Assembly: GCF_016863135.1 (NCBI RefSeq)
Contig: NZ_BOOH01000055.1
Span: forward strand, 1-57,992
Source: Planobispora longispora
Lineage (GTDB): Bacteria; Actinomycetota; Actinomycetes; Streptosporangiales; Streptosporangiaceae
Direction: 5' to 3'
Length of the DNA stretch: 57,992 nucleotides
The translations under genes and the position numbers were made by a program. This document shows positions 28,695-37,582 of the stretch, piece after piece. Under the pieces are notes generated by a model. That model ran no database searches. It was not told the origin of the DNA and saw only the letters and a list, made by a program, of their open reading frames with translations. Each line of letters opens with the position of its first letter. The first letter of the stretch is position 1.

Positions 28695-29444
28695 TCAGAC
28701 AGGGGGTCGTTCCGCCGTTCCGGCCTCCGGACGGGAGGCGCCCAGGTCTGCTTCCAGTCCGGCGGCGGTCACGAGGTCGGCGGCCAGCGCCTCGCGGTCG
28801 GCCGCAGACAGCTCCAGCGCGCCGGCCTCGGCGAGCGCCGCCGCCGCGGCGTCGCGCGCGCCGGTACGCCATCGCAGTTCGGCGAGATAGACCAGCGCGG
28901 ACAGGCGCTGGGCGGGCGGCGCATCGGTGTGCCGGGCGAGCCCGGTCTCCAGGATGCGGATTCCGGCCGCCTCGTCGCCGCGGGAGTCGGCCTGGCGCGC
29001 GGCGGCGGCCACCACCCGCGCCAGCCTGCCCTCCGCGGCCGCGGGCTCGTCGCCCGCGTCGCCGTATCTGCTGATCCGCAGCCAGTTGCCGCCGGGATCG
29101 ACGACCGTGAAACCGCCGGCGGTGCCCTGCTTGCGCCGCGGCCGGGTCATCCGCGGGATCCCGGACGCCGGAACCTTGCCGAAGGCGGCACGCAGTCCCG
29201 CGGTGAAGGCGGTGTGCAGCGCCTCCGTGTCCGGGACGAGCACGACCACGCTTCCCATGGAGTCGGCGGGGTCGAACGTGGGGACGGCGAAGAAGTGCAG
29301 CTCTATCCCGCCGCGACGGACGGCGGCGTACGGGTTGGGGCGTTCCTGGCGGTAGGTCACGTCGAATCCGAGCGCGGTGTAGAAAGGCAGGACGTTGTCG
29401 AGGTCGCGGCATGGCAGGCCGGGGATGGTGGATTCGGTGCGCAT
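28695..29444 (-). CDS. VOC (glyoxalase/bleomycin-resistance) protein with helical C-terminal domain
   Basis: The 249-aa protein has an N-terminal VOC domain (residues 1-125; STIPGLPCRDLDNVLPFYTA, ELHFFAV, GGFTVVDPGGNWLRISR). The extra 120-residue Ala-rich helical region that follows resembles tetratricopeptide helices (LVYLAELRWRTGARDAAAAA). Stand-alone VOC resistance proteins are about 125 aa, so the extension is unusual. It starts 11 bases from the palindrome TACACCG-TT-CGGTGTA and is divergent from a TetR gene, its likely repressor. Confidence 0.9.
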   Translation of the reverse strand: MRTESTIPGLPCRDLDNVLPFYTALGFDVTYRQERPNPYAAVRRGGIELHFFAVPTFDPADSMGSVVVLVPDTEALHTAFTAGLRAAFGKVPASGIPRMTRPRRKQGTAGGFTVVDPGGNWLRISRYGDAGDEPAAAEGRLARVVAAAARQADSRGDEAAGIRILETGLARHTDAPPAQRLSALVYLAELRWRTGARDAAAAALAEAGALELSAADREALAADLVTAAGLEADLGASRPEAGTAERPPV

Positions 29445-29454
29445 AAAAACACCG

Positions 29455-29470
29455 TACACCGTTCGGTGTA
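29455..29470. promoter_or_regulatory. TetR operator between the VOC and TetR genes
   Basis: TACACCG-TT-CGGTGTA has perfect 7-bp arms. It lies within the 47-bp gap and would block both divergent promoters. Confidence 0.75.
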
Positions 29471-29491
29471 TTCGTGGCAGAAGGGTGGGAG

Positions 29492-30262
29492 ATGGAGTAC
29501 CCGGGACGCGGTGACGCCGCGCGCACGATGGCGCTGCTCTGGGACGGGGCGCCCACCCCCCGGCGCGGCCCGCGGCAGCGGCTCGACCTCGCGCGGATCG
29601 TCGACGCCGCGATCGCCGAGGCCGACCGCTCCGGGCCGGCCGCCCTGTCGATGCGGGCGCTGGCGCACACGCTCGGCATCGGCCCGGCGTCGCTGTACAC
29701 CTACGTACCGGGCAAGGCGGAGCTGCTGGAGTTGATGGTCGACCGCGTCGCGGGCGGCCGGCCCCTCCCCTCCGCGGACGCCGGGTGGCGGGCCGGGCTG
29801 CGCGACCTGGCCGCATCCGACCTCGCCGCCTTCCGCGCCCATCCCTGGCTGCTGCAGGTGGCGACCTCGCGCACCGTCTTCGGCCCGAGCGTCCTGGCCC
29901 GCCATGACGCCGCGCTGGCCCTGCTCGACGGGTACGGCCTGGCGGCAATCGACATCGTGGGATGCGTGGCGGCGGTCGAGGCGTACACGCGGGGCGCGGC
30001 CTCGGCAGTCGTCGAGGCCGAGCAGGCGCCCGCGCTCACCGGCAGCAGCGACGACGAGTGGTGGGAGGAGCGCGCCCCGCTCCTGGGGGAGCGCATGGCC
30101 GGCCGCTTCCCGCGGCTGGCCGCACTGGAGGAGGCCGGGGCGTTCGCCGTGTCGGATTCCGCTCTCCCCTATACGCTGCAGCGGGCGTTGGACCGCTTCG
30201 CCTTCGGGCTCGACCTCGTCCTCGACTCCGTCGGCGCCCGGATCGCCGCGGCCCGGGACTGA
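29492..30262 (+). CDS. TetR-family regulator
   Basis: The 256-aa protein has an HTH (LSMRALAHTLGIGPASLYTY, residues about 52-71) and a TetR_C-like helical ligand domain (HPWLLQVATSRTVFGPSVLA; LDRFAFGLDLVLDSV). ATG 29492 is chosen over GTG 29474, because AAGGG lies at good distance and the GTG is only 3 bp from the operator. It probably represses itself and the VOC gene. Confidence 0.9.
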   Translation: MEYPGRGDAARTMALLWDGAPTPRRGPRQRLDLARIVDAAIAEADRSGPAALSMRALAHTLGIGPASLYTYVPGKAELLELMVDRVAGGRPLPSADAGWRAGLRDLAASDLAAFRAHPWLLQVATSRTVFGPSVLARHDAALALLDGYGLAAIDIVGCVAAVEAYTRGAASAVVEAEQAPALTGSSDDEWWEERAPLLGERMAGRFPRLAALEEAGAFAVSDSALPYTLQRALDRFAFGLDLVLDSVGARIAAARD

Positions 30263-30318
30263 TCGTCTCTGCGCGTTCGCACAAGCCCGCAGACGGCTAC
30301 GGCGACCGGGGAAACGGC

Positions 30319-30355
30319 GAGATCCCGCCCGATCGAGATGATCAGACGGGATCTC
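30319..30355. terminator. Hairpin between convergent TetR genes
   Basis: GAGATCCCG and CGGGATCTC pair perfectly across a 19-base loop between the two convergent TetR genes. Confidence 0.45.
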
Positions 30356-30395
30356 CTCAACCGCCGGTCAAACGTTTCCTCGCGATGCGGCCGCT

Positions 30396-31145
30396 TCACG
30401 CTCGCGCCGCACCACCGGCGGTGCCGCCGGCGTCGGTGACACCGGCCTGGATGCCGTCAAGAAGCCAGGTCAGGCCGAGAGCGAAGCCGGTGTCCCAGTC
30501 GCCTTCCGCGACGAGCGGGCCGTGGGCGGCGAGGGCCGGGTAGCGCTCCCGATTGGACTGGAGGTGTTCTCGAGCGGCCCGTCGCACCTCCTGCTCCGCG
30601 TCGGCCGGCCAGGTGGCCTGCATCAGCCCCGAGCCGATGACGTAGTTGGACAGACCGTACGCCGCGGCGGTGAGGTGAGGCTCGACCACTCCTGCCGCCA
30701 GGAGGGTGGCGTACAGGAACTCGCTGCGGGCCAGCACGTTGGGGCCCAGCATCGGGCGGCTCAGCAGCGCCGCCGACCAGGGGTGTCTCAGCAGGACCGC
30801 GCGCCACCCGTTGATTAGCGCGGTGATGTCGGCACGCCACCCCTCGCCGCTCTTCTGTGGGATCTCGACCTCGGCGAAGATCGCGTCCAAGGCGAGGTCG
30901 AGGACGTCGTCCTTGGTCTTGACATGCCAGTACAGCGTGGTGGAGCCGGTGCCGAGCCGTTCGGCCAGGCGCCGCATGGTCAGCCGGTCGGCACCTTCGG
31001 CGTCCAGGAGGGCAACGGCCTCCTGGACGATCCGGTCCCGGCTCAGCGGCGGGGCGCCGCGCTCCCTCCGCGCGGACGGCCGCAGCCACACCTCCCCTGC
31101 CACTCCTGTGCGGTGTGCTCCAGGCCCTGCCTTGCTCGCTTCCAC
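30396..31145 (-). CDS. TetR-family regulator of the ABC-F gene
   Basis: The 249-aa protein has an HTH (LTMRRLAERLGTGSTTLYWH, residues about 55-74) and a TetR_C-type domain (HPWSAALLSRPMLGPNVLAR; GFALGLTWLLDGIQAG). The GTG at 31145 is preferred: a TAGACT -10 ends 7 bases upstream (leaderless). An alternative GTG at 31175 lies inside the palindromic operator. It is divergent from an ABC-F resistance-type gene, which it probably represses until a drug binds. Confidence 0.88.
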   Translation of the reverse strand: MEASKAGPGAHRTGVAGEVWLRPSARRERGAPPLSRDRIVQEAVALLDAEGADRLTMRRLAERLGTGSTTLYWHVKTKDDVLDLALDAIFAEVEIPQKSGEGWRADITALINGWRAVLLRHPWSAALLSRPMLGPNVLARSEFLYATLLAAGVVEPHLTAAAYGLSNYVIGSGLMQATWPADAEQEVRRAAREHLQSNRERYPALAAHGPLVAEGDWDTGFALGLTWLLDGIQAGVTDAGGTAGGAARA

Positions 31146-31152
31146 GGAAGCG

Positions 31153-31193
31153 AGTCTAGTATGAGGATCGAGCACCGGATCATTGATCCGGTG
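31153..31193. promoter_or_regulatory. TetR promoter and 21-bp palindromic operator
   Basis: TAGACT (minus strand) is at 31153-31158. CACCGGATCA-T-TGATCCGGTG, with perfect 10-bp arms, is at 31173-31193, between the divergent TetR and ABC-F genes. A half-site-like ATCGATCCGG follows at 31202-31211. Confidence 0.8.
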
Positions 31194-31249
31194 AATGGAA
31201 CATCGATCCGGAAGTGATGGGAAGCCCGAGCCCGCATCAGGGAGGCGTC

Positions 31250-32878
31250 GTGGCAGGACATGTCGAGGTGGACAGGCTGACCTACGTATTGCCGGACGGG
31301 CGGCTGCTCCTGCACGAGGTGTCGTTCCGCGTCGGGGATGGGGTCAAGGCCGCCCTGGTGGGGCCGAACGGCGCGGGCAAGACCACCTTGCTGCGGCTGG
31401 TCGCCGGAGATCTGCGACCGGACGACGGCCGCGTGGTCTCCTCCGGAGGGCTGGGAGTGATGCGGCAGTTCATCGGCGGTATCCGGGACGACCGGAGCGT
31501 GCACGACCTGCTGCTGTCGGTGGCGCCGGACCGGGTCCGGGCCGCCGCCGCGGCCCTGGCGCAGGCGGAGACGGCGATCGCGGCCCGCGACGACGAGGAG
31601 AGGCAACTCGCTTACGCCCAAGCGGTCGCCGACTACGCCGACGCCGGCGGCTACGACATGGAGGTCGTCTGGGACGTCTGCGCCACGGAGTCCATGGGCC
31701 TGCCCTACGACGCCGTCCGGAACCGCCCGGTGACCTCCCTGTCGGGAGGCGAGCAGAAACGCCTCGTCCTGGAGGCCCTGCTGCGCGGCCCGGACGAGGT
31801 CCTGCTGCTGGACGAGCCGGACAACTACCTGGACGTGCCCGCCAAGCAGTGGCTGGAGGCCCGGCTGCGGGCCACGGACAAGACCGTGCTGCTGGTCTCC
31901 CACGATCGCCGGCTGCTGGCGGAGGCCGCCGACCGGATCGTGACCGTGGAGGATCGCGGCGTCTGGATCCACGGCGGGGGGTTCGCCACCTACGCCCGGG
32001 CGCGCCAGGAGCGAATCGGCCGACTGGAGGAGCGCCGCCGCCGCTGGAACGAGGAGCACGCCAAGCTCAAGCAACTGGTGCGCACCTTGCAGCAGAGTTC
32101 GGCCAACAACGACGCGCTGGCCTCGGCCTACCGGGCGGCGCACACCCGGCTGAGCCGCTTCGAGGAGGCCGGTCCGCCCGAGCGCCCGCCCAAGGTCCAG
32201 AACGTGCGGATCCGGCTGCGCGGCGGACGCACCGGCAAACGCGCCGTCATCTGCGAGAACCTGGAGCTCACCGGTCTGATGCGGCCGTTCGACACCGAGA
32301 TCTGGTACGGCGAGCGCGTCGGGGTTCTCGGTTCCAACGGCTCGGGCAAGTCCACTTTCCTGCACCTGCTGGAGCAGGCCGCCGACGGCGCGGTGCCCGC
32401 CGTGCGGCACAGCGGTTCGGTCCGGTTGGGAGCGCGGGTGGCCCCTGGCCGGTTCGTGCAGACCCACGCCCGGCCGGACCTGCTCGGCCGCACTCCGGCC
32501 GAGCTGGTCATGGCCGGCCACGCGCTCACCCTGAACGAGGCGATGGCCGCTCTGGCCCGCTACGAACTCGCCCCCGCCGCCGGGCAGCGGTTCGAGACGC
32601 TGTCGGGCGGTCAGCAGGCCCGGCTGCAGATCCTGCTGCTGGAACTGTCCGGCGCCACCCTGCTGCTGCTGGACGAGCCCACCGACAACCTGGACCTGGC
32701 CAGCGCCGAGGCCCTGCAGCAGGGCCTGGCATCCTTCTCCGGCACCGTGCTGGCCGTCACCCACGACCGCTGGTTCGCCGCCGACTTCGACCGCTTCCTG
32801 ATCTTCGCCGCTGACGGGGCCGTCTACGAGAGCGACGAGCCGGTTTGGCGCGAAGGCCGGGTCGAGCGCGCGTACTGA
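31250..32878 (+). CDS. ABC-F family ATPase (antibiotic-resistance type)
   Basis: The 542-aa protein has two ATP-binding domains without membrane segments. The first has GPNGAGKTT, LSGGEQKR and LLLDEPDNYLD; the second has GSNGSGKST, LSGGQQAR and LLLDEPTDNLD. A charged helical linker between them (EERRRRWNEEHAKLKQLVR) is the P-site interaction region of ABC-F proteins. These proteins bind ribosomes and dislodge antibiotics or aid stalled translation. GTG 31250 follows GGGAGG; ATG 31217 is possible. The TetR partner and operator suggest drug-inducible ribosome protection. Confidence 0.92.
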   Translation: MAGHVEVDRLTYVLPDGRLLLHEVSFRVGDGVKAALVGPNGAGKTTLLRLVAGDLRPDDGRVVSSGGLGVMRQFIGGIRDDRSVHDLLLSVAPDRVRAAAAALAQAETAIAARDDEERQLAYAQAVADYADAGGYDMEVVWDVCATESMGLPYDAVRNRPVTSLSGGEQKRLVLEALLRGPDEVLLLDEPDNYLDVPAKQWLEARLRATDKTVLLVSHDRRLLAEAADRIVTVEDRGVWIHGGGFATYARARQERIGRLEERRRRWNEEHAKLKQLVRTLQQSSANNDALASAYRAAHTRLSRFEEAGPPERPPKVQNVRIRLRGGRTGKRAVICENLELTGLMRPFDTEIWYGERVGVLGSNGSGKSTFLHLLEQAADGAVPAVRHSGSVRLGARVAPGRFVQTHARPDLLGRTPAELVMAGHALTLNEAMAALARYELAPAAGQRFETLSGGQQARLQILLLELSGATLLLLDEPTDNLDLASAEALQQGLASFSGTVLAVTHDRWFAADFDRFLIFAADGAVYESDEPVWREGRVERAY

Positions 32879-32957
32879 TGTCGCAGGCCGGTGAGCGGTG
32901 ACCGGGCATCGTCCGCACCCTTTTCGCGAATGCCGAACGCGCTACGCCCGGTTGATG

Positions 32958-33060
32958 TCAGTGGCCGCCGGACAGCCCGACGCTGGGATCGACTCCGGCG
33001 ATGATGGAAAACGAGATCGCCTCGGGGATCAGGGCCAGGGCGACCACCAGGCCGGCCGGG
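32958..33060 (-). pseudogene. SulP anion-transporter N-terminal fragment
   Basis: The minus strand reads [20 protein letters not shown], then GVDPSVGL, the first membrane segment of SulP (sulfate/bicarbonate) transporters, and then stops. Nothing else of the roughly 500-aa protein is present. Confidence 0.6.
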
Positions 33061-33442
33061 CGGCGGGCAGCAGGTGGGCGAGTGGTGATGAGCGCGGCAC
33101 GACGACGTCCTTGGATATGGGAGGGGCCGCCGTACGGCATGCGACCGCGAGGCCGTCCCCATGAGGGTGGCAACAGGCGAAACAGAGAAAGCGGCACCCG
33201 TATCAAGCAGGCGGGCGGTGAGACATCGACGACCCCCGGGGGCGAGCGCTGAGCGGGCCACCGAAAGCGGGGCCGGGGCGCGGCTACCGGGGCGGGAGCA
33301 TCACGGCGGGCATGCGCGAGCCGGAGTCCTTTGCGTCGGGATCGTCACACGGCGCGCCGGTGCGCCGTGCTCGGGCGGACCGGGGGTCAGTGCCCGCGGC
33401 AATCAGGGCATACCGGCATAAATCTCCCCGTGATCAGCAACT

Positions 33443-33462
33443 CTACCCTAACGTTGGAGTAG
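33443..33462 (+). promoter_or_regulatory. MerR-type dyad
   Basis: CTACCCTAACGTTGGAGTAG is a 20-bp near-perfect palindrome around AACGTT. It is followed by GGAGG and a tiny 10-codon ORF (33484-33516). Dyads of this form lie in the spacer of MerR-regulated promoters. Confidence 0.4.
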
Positions 33463-33597
33463 GGATTGAGGAGGGGGCCCGGTATGGCCGCACCCCAGCC
33501 GCCCCGTCAGCAGTGAGGCCTCCCGATCATGGACACCCTGGACGATCCCACAGCCGCATCCTCCACCTCGCATGCTGCGCGCAGTAGTGGAGGTCGC

Positions 33598-33700
33598 ATG
33601 CACATCGGCCGGGTGGCCGACGGAAGGGCCACCGGTCATCCCCTCCCTGAGACGTTCATCAACCTCTCTCAGCCTGCTCACAGGGATACCGGGAGAACCT
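33598..33700 (+). pseudogene. Possible MerR N-terminal remnant
   Basis: ATG at 33598 opens MHIGRVAD, the standard MerR beginning, but the following helix-turn-helix (GLSxRTIRYYE) cannot be read in any single frame. A MerR-type dyad 140 bp upstream supports the idea. Weak. The remainder of 33061-33744 holds nothing else recognised. Confidence 0.3.
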
Positions 33701-33744
33701 GTTGTCGATGAAGGCCCCGTCGATGCGGAAGCGAAGGTGCGGCC

Positions 33745-34707
33745 ATGGCGTTGTCGACGCGCTTCACGGAGCTGTCAGGGGTGCGGCACCCGATCGTGCT
33801 GGCGCCGATGGGCGGGTCGGCCGGCGGGGCGCTGGCGGCGGCCGTCTCCCGGGGCGGTGGGCTCGGAATGCTGGGCTCCGGGAACGGGGAGCGCGGATGG
33901 CTGGAGCGTGAGGCGTCGATCGTGGCTGCGGGCACCGACCAGCCGTGGGGCGTCGGGTTCCTGAGCTGGGCGGCTGACGTCGGTGCGGTAGAGCGTGCGC
34001 TGGAGTACGGCCCCCGGGCGGTCATGTTGTCCTTCGGCGATCCCGGCCCGTTCGCAGACTCCGTCCGTCACGCGGGAGCACTCCTGATCATCCAGGTCAC
34101 CGATCTGGATGAGGCCCGGCGCGCTGTGGATCTGGGCGCCGACGTCATCGTGGCGCAGGGCACCGAAGCCGGCGGCCACGGTGCCCGGCGCGGGCGTTCC
34201 ACACTGCCGTTCGTCCCCGTCGTGGTGGATCTGGCCGCACCGGTGCCGGTGCTGGCGGCCGGTGGGATCGCCGACGGCCGGGGCATCGCCGCGGTCCTGG
34301 CCCTGGGCGCTGCCGGGGCCCTGCTCGGCACCCGCTTCCAGGCCACCACCGAGGCGCTGGTCGATCCCGCGATCGCCGAGGCGGTCGTCGAAGGACGGGG
34401 GCACGACACCGAGCGCAGCAGCGTGCTGGACATCGTGCGCGGCTCTCGCTGGCCGTCGAAGTACACCGCCCGCACCCTCGGCCACCCCTATCTCGAGCGT
34501 TGGCGCGGCCGCGAGGCCGAGCTCGCCGCAGATCCCCGGGCCGCCCAGGACTATCAGGACGAGCTGGCACGAGGTGCCATACCCCCTCTACCGGTCTGGG
34601 CCGGTGAGGCCGTCGACCTCGTCACCGATCGGCCCTCCGCAGCCGATCTCGTCGCCACCCTGGCCGCCCAGGCCGAGGACGCCCTCAACAGAGCCGGAAG
34701 GAACTGA
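33745..34707 (+). CDS. Nitronate monooxygenase
   Basis: The 320-aa FMN-dependent TIM-barrel protein matches 2-nitropropane dioxygenase: PIVLAPMGGSAGGALAAAVS at the N-terminus, VDVIVAQGTEAGGHGA-like QGTEAGGHGARRG near residue 140 (catalytic His), PVLAAGGIADGRG and GALLGTRFQATTE. These enzymes oxidise propionate-3-nitronate and other nitronates, a detoxification role. It follows a degenerate MerR region and has no visible partner. Confidence 0.93.
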   Translation: MALSTRFTELSGVRHPIVLAPMGGSAGGALAAAVSRGGGLGMLGSGNGERGWLEREASIVAAGTDQPWGVGFLSWAADVGAVERALEYGPRAVMLSFGDPGPFADSVRHAGALLIIQVTDLDEARRAVDLGADVIVAQGTEAGGHGARRGRSTLPFVPVVVDLAAPVPVLAAGGIADGRGIAAVLALGAAGALLGTRFQATTEALVDPAIAEAVVEGRGHDTERSSVLDIVRGSRWPSKYTARTLGHPYLERWRGREAELAADPRAAQDYQDELARGAIPPLPVWAGEAVDLVTDRPSAADLVATLAAQAEDALNRAGRN

Positions 34708-34928
34708 CCGATGGCGGCTCCCCGCAGCGTCGGTCTGCGGGGAGCGTCCACACATGGGCGCAGCCGCGCCTGTGACGGGTTCGGCGTCGTCTCCGGACGG
34801 CAGAGCACGTGGCCCTGCCGCTGCGTGCGGCGCCCGACGCGGCTGAGGGGGTTCTCAGCGCCTCTCAGCGAAATCGAAGGCGCGGTGGAGCAGACTTCCA
34901 AGGTCTTCTCCAGCCCGAGGAGGTCCGC

Positions 34929-35954
34929 ATGAGGAACCGTTCCGACGACCGCGCGGTCACGCCGTCGATCACCTGGTGGCAGCGGTGGGCGTCATGGGCG
35001 GGGCCCGTCGCGAGCGGAGCGGCCGCCGCGTACGGCTGCGTGCTGCTGGTGGCCGCGCTCATGGGATACCGCTCGTTCCTCGGCGTCACGGATCTCGGCC
35101 TGCCCGACGTCACCTGGCCGGGCGCGGCCGTGCTGCTCGTCGGGTCCGTGGTCGCGGCCGCCACCGTACGCCCGCGGGGCGCGCGGGTGCCGCCTGTCGC
35201 CGTGTCGGCCGGCGCGTGGGGTGTGGCGGTGCTGGCCCTGGCGGGCAGTTGCTGGGTGCTGCTCAACTTGATCCAGCTGGTCCTGACCGGCACCGTCACC
35301 GACCGCCACGGCGACAGCGACTGGGTGACCTTCGCCGAGCGGTTGTGCCTGGCCGTCGTGGGAGCCCTGTTCGCAGCCACCGCGCTGGCGCACTCCCGCC
35401 GCCGGGCCGGCGTCTGTCCTCGGTGCGGCCGGGCGCATCCGCCGCAGGCATCGGGCCGGCGGTATCCCGCGCCGCACGCGGCGCCCCCCGCGGTGCGGCG
35501 GATCGCCTACACCGGCTGCTGCGCGTTCCTTCCGTACCTGGTTCTGCACGCCCTCGGCGCGGCCGGTGTCCCCGGAATCGAGCCGGATGGATTCCGGCCG
35601 GCCTGGTCCATGGTGCTGGCGGGGGTCTGCGGCGTCGGGCTCGCCGTGTTCCTGCTGCTGGGACTCGTCCGGCCGTGGGGCATGGTCTTCCCCCGCTGGA
35701 CGCCGTGGCTGGCGGGCAGGCGGGTGCCCCGGTTCCTGCCGTTGACACCGGTCTGGGTGGTCGCACCGACCCTCGCCCTGTACGGCACCGGAAGCGGAAT
35801 CCTCGCGGGCGCGGGCATCCTGGGCGACGGCCTGTTCGGCATCGGGGGAGCGGCGTCGCTGGCGTTCGGCGGGTACGGCTGGGCGCTGGCCGTCGCCGCC
35901 GTCTCCTACCAACTCCGGACCCGGCCCCTGTGCGTCCCGACGGCCGCTCTCTGA
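34929..35954 (+). CDS. Multi-pass membrane protein of unknown function
   Basis: The 341-aa protein has about eight hydrophobic segments (for example VLLVAALMGYRSF, AAVLLVGSVVAAATV, VLAGVCGVGLAVFLLLGLV). A cytoplasmic or extracellular loop with CPRCGRAHPP near residue 160 carries a CxxC pair. ATG 34929 follows GAGGAGGTCCGC. No transporter signature is visible. Confidence 0.8.
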   Translation: MRNRSDDRAVTPSITWWQRWASWAGPVASGAAAAYGCVLLVAALMGYRSFLGVTDLGLPDVTWPGAAVLLVGSVVAAATVRPRGARVPPVAVSAGAWGVAVLALAGSCWVLLNLIQLVLTGTVTDRHGDSDWVTFAERLCLAVVGALFAATALAHSRRRAGVCPRCGRAHPPQASGRRYPAPHAAPPAVRRIAYTGCCAFLPYLVLHALGAAGVPGIEPDGFRPAWSMVLAGVCGVGLAVFLLLGLVRPWGMVFPRWTPWLAGRRVPRFLPLTPVWVVAPTLALYGTGSGILAGAGILGDGLFGIGGAASLAFGGYGWALAVAAVSYQLRTRPLCVPTAAL

Positions 35955-36249
35955 CAGGCCTCCGGGAAGGATCGGAACGGATTCCGGCGCCAGGGGCGCG
36001 GCTGTGAGCCGGTCCTCGTGAACGCGGCCACGTGATGATCCGGAAGTGTCGGTAGGACCTGGCAGGGTGCCTGTCCATACCGGTGACAGCGGTCGGGCGT
36101 GCCGCGGTGGCCGTTCCTGTGTGGATCAAGGGGAAGAGGTGCACCGTGCCCGAGGCTGGCCCGCAGTCGATCGCTCCTCACCGGCCAGCCGGCCTGCGAG
36201 TCCGGACCGTCACGGGTCCCGCCTGCGCCGAAGGCTCCGGAGGCGTCGG

Positions 36250-37557
36250 GTGAGGGCTTTCGCAGCGATGGCCGCGCCCCTGGCGGTCCGTGACTTCCGC
36301 TGCTATTACCTGGGCCAGACGGCCTCGGCGTTCGGCGACGCGCTGACCCCCCTGGCGATCGCGTTCGCCGTGCTGCACCTGACCGGATCGCCGGCCGATC
36401 TGGGGATCGTCGTGCTGAGCACCCGCCTGCCGGTGATCGCGCTGACATTGCTGGGCGGCGCACTCGGTGACCGCTTCTCCCGCCGCGGCGTCATGCTGCT
36501 GGCCGACCTGATGCGCTTCCTGGCGCACGGCGCCACAGCGGTCCTGCTGCTGACCGGTACCGCCCAGATCTGGATGCTGGTGGTGCTGCAGCTGCTGGCC
36601 GGCGCCGGATCGGCCTTCTTCAACCCGGCCGCGGTCGGGCTGGTGCCGTCGCTGGCAGGCAGGAAGCACCTGCAGGCGGCCAACTCGCTGCTGGCCGTCT
36701 CCCGCAGCGCCACCTCGATCCTGGCGCTCGGCACGGCCGGCGCGCTGGTCGCGGTGGCCGGGCCGGGCTGGGCCGTCCTGATCGACGCCCTGAGCTTCCT
36801 GATCAGCGCCGCATTCCTGTACCGCCTCCCCCGGGCCGCCACCGCGCAGCCGTACGGGCCACGCCCCGGACTGCTGGCCGGCATCGGCGCCGGGGTCGCC
36901 CAGGTGATGGGGCGATCCTGGCTGAGGTTGTGGATCGTCCACGTCTGCCTCACGAACATGATCGCGGTCTCCCCGATCCTGGTGCTGGGCCCGTACATCG
37001 CCGACGACCACCTCGGCGGAGCCCCGGCCTGGTCGGCGATCGGCATCGGCTACGCCGCAGGCGGCATCGCCGGAGGCGTCATCGCGGCCCGCTGGCGACC
37101 AGCCCGCCCCATGGTCGCGGCGTTGTCGGTCTTCCTGCTGATGATCCCGCTGCCGGCTCTGCTGGCGCTACCGGCCGCGACCTGGCAGCTGGTGTTCGCC
37201 GCGGTCACCGCCGGTCTGCAACTGGTGGTCTACAACGTGCTGCAGACCACCGCCCTGCAGCACAACCTGCCCGAGGAGCATCTCGCGCGGGCGAGCTCCG
37301 TGGTCATGCTCGGGGCCCTGGTCGCGGCGCCGATCGGCATGGGCCTGGCCGGGCCTGCGGCGGCCGCGTTCGGCACCCGCACCGTCCTGACGGCCAGTGC
37401 GGTGCTCGCGACGCTCACCACGCTGGCTGCCTTGCCGGTCCCAGCGGTATGGCGAATCCGAGGGAGCCGGTGTGCTCCCGACAGCGGTGACCAGCCGCTC
37501 GATGTCCGCACCGATGGGGACGGTGAGAAGGAACAACGGAACGAAAACGTACGCTGA
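36250..37557 (+). CDS. MFS transporter (multidrug/macrolide-efflux-like)
   Basis: The 435-aa protein has 12 predicted membrane segments and MFS features: DFRCYYLGQTASAFGDALTP at the first helix, the motif-A-like GGALGDRFSRRGVMLLAD loop, and GAGSAFFNPAAVGLVPSL. This is the MFS_3/Tet-like exporter group. GTG 36250 follows GGAGG at 6 bases; longer frames upstream lack membrane or ribosome-site logic. Substrate unknown. Sequence 35955-36249 contains no gene. Confidence 0.9.
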   Translation: MRAFAAMAAPLAVRDFRCYYLGQTASAFGDALTPLAIAFAVLHLTGSPADLGIVVLSTRLPVIALTLLGGALGDRFSRRGVMLLADLMRFLAHGATAVLLLTGTAQIWMLVVLQLLAGAGSAFFNPAAVGLVPSLAGRKHLQAANSLLAVSRSATSILALGTAGALVAVAGPGWAVLIDALSFLISAAFLYRLPRAATAQPYGPRPGLLAGIGAGVAQVMGRSWLRLWIVHVCLTNMIAVSPILVLGPYIADDHLGGAPAWSAIGIGYAAGGIAGGVIAARWRPARPMVAALSVFLLMIPLPALLALPAATWQLVFAAVTAGLQLVVYNVLQTTALQHNLPEEHLARASSVVMLGALVAAPIGMGLAGPAAAAFGTRTVLTASAVLATLTTLAALPVPAVWRIRGSRCAPDSGDQPLDVRTDGDGEKEQRNENVR

Positions 37558-37582
37558 GAAATCCGGGGAACATCTCATCCGT

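Noticed and set aside
28929-29735. Plus-strand frame running from the VOC gene into the TetR gene
   Set aside because: It crosses two real genes and an operator; composition is typical of a shadow.
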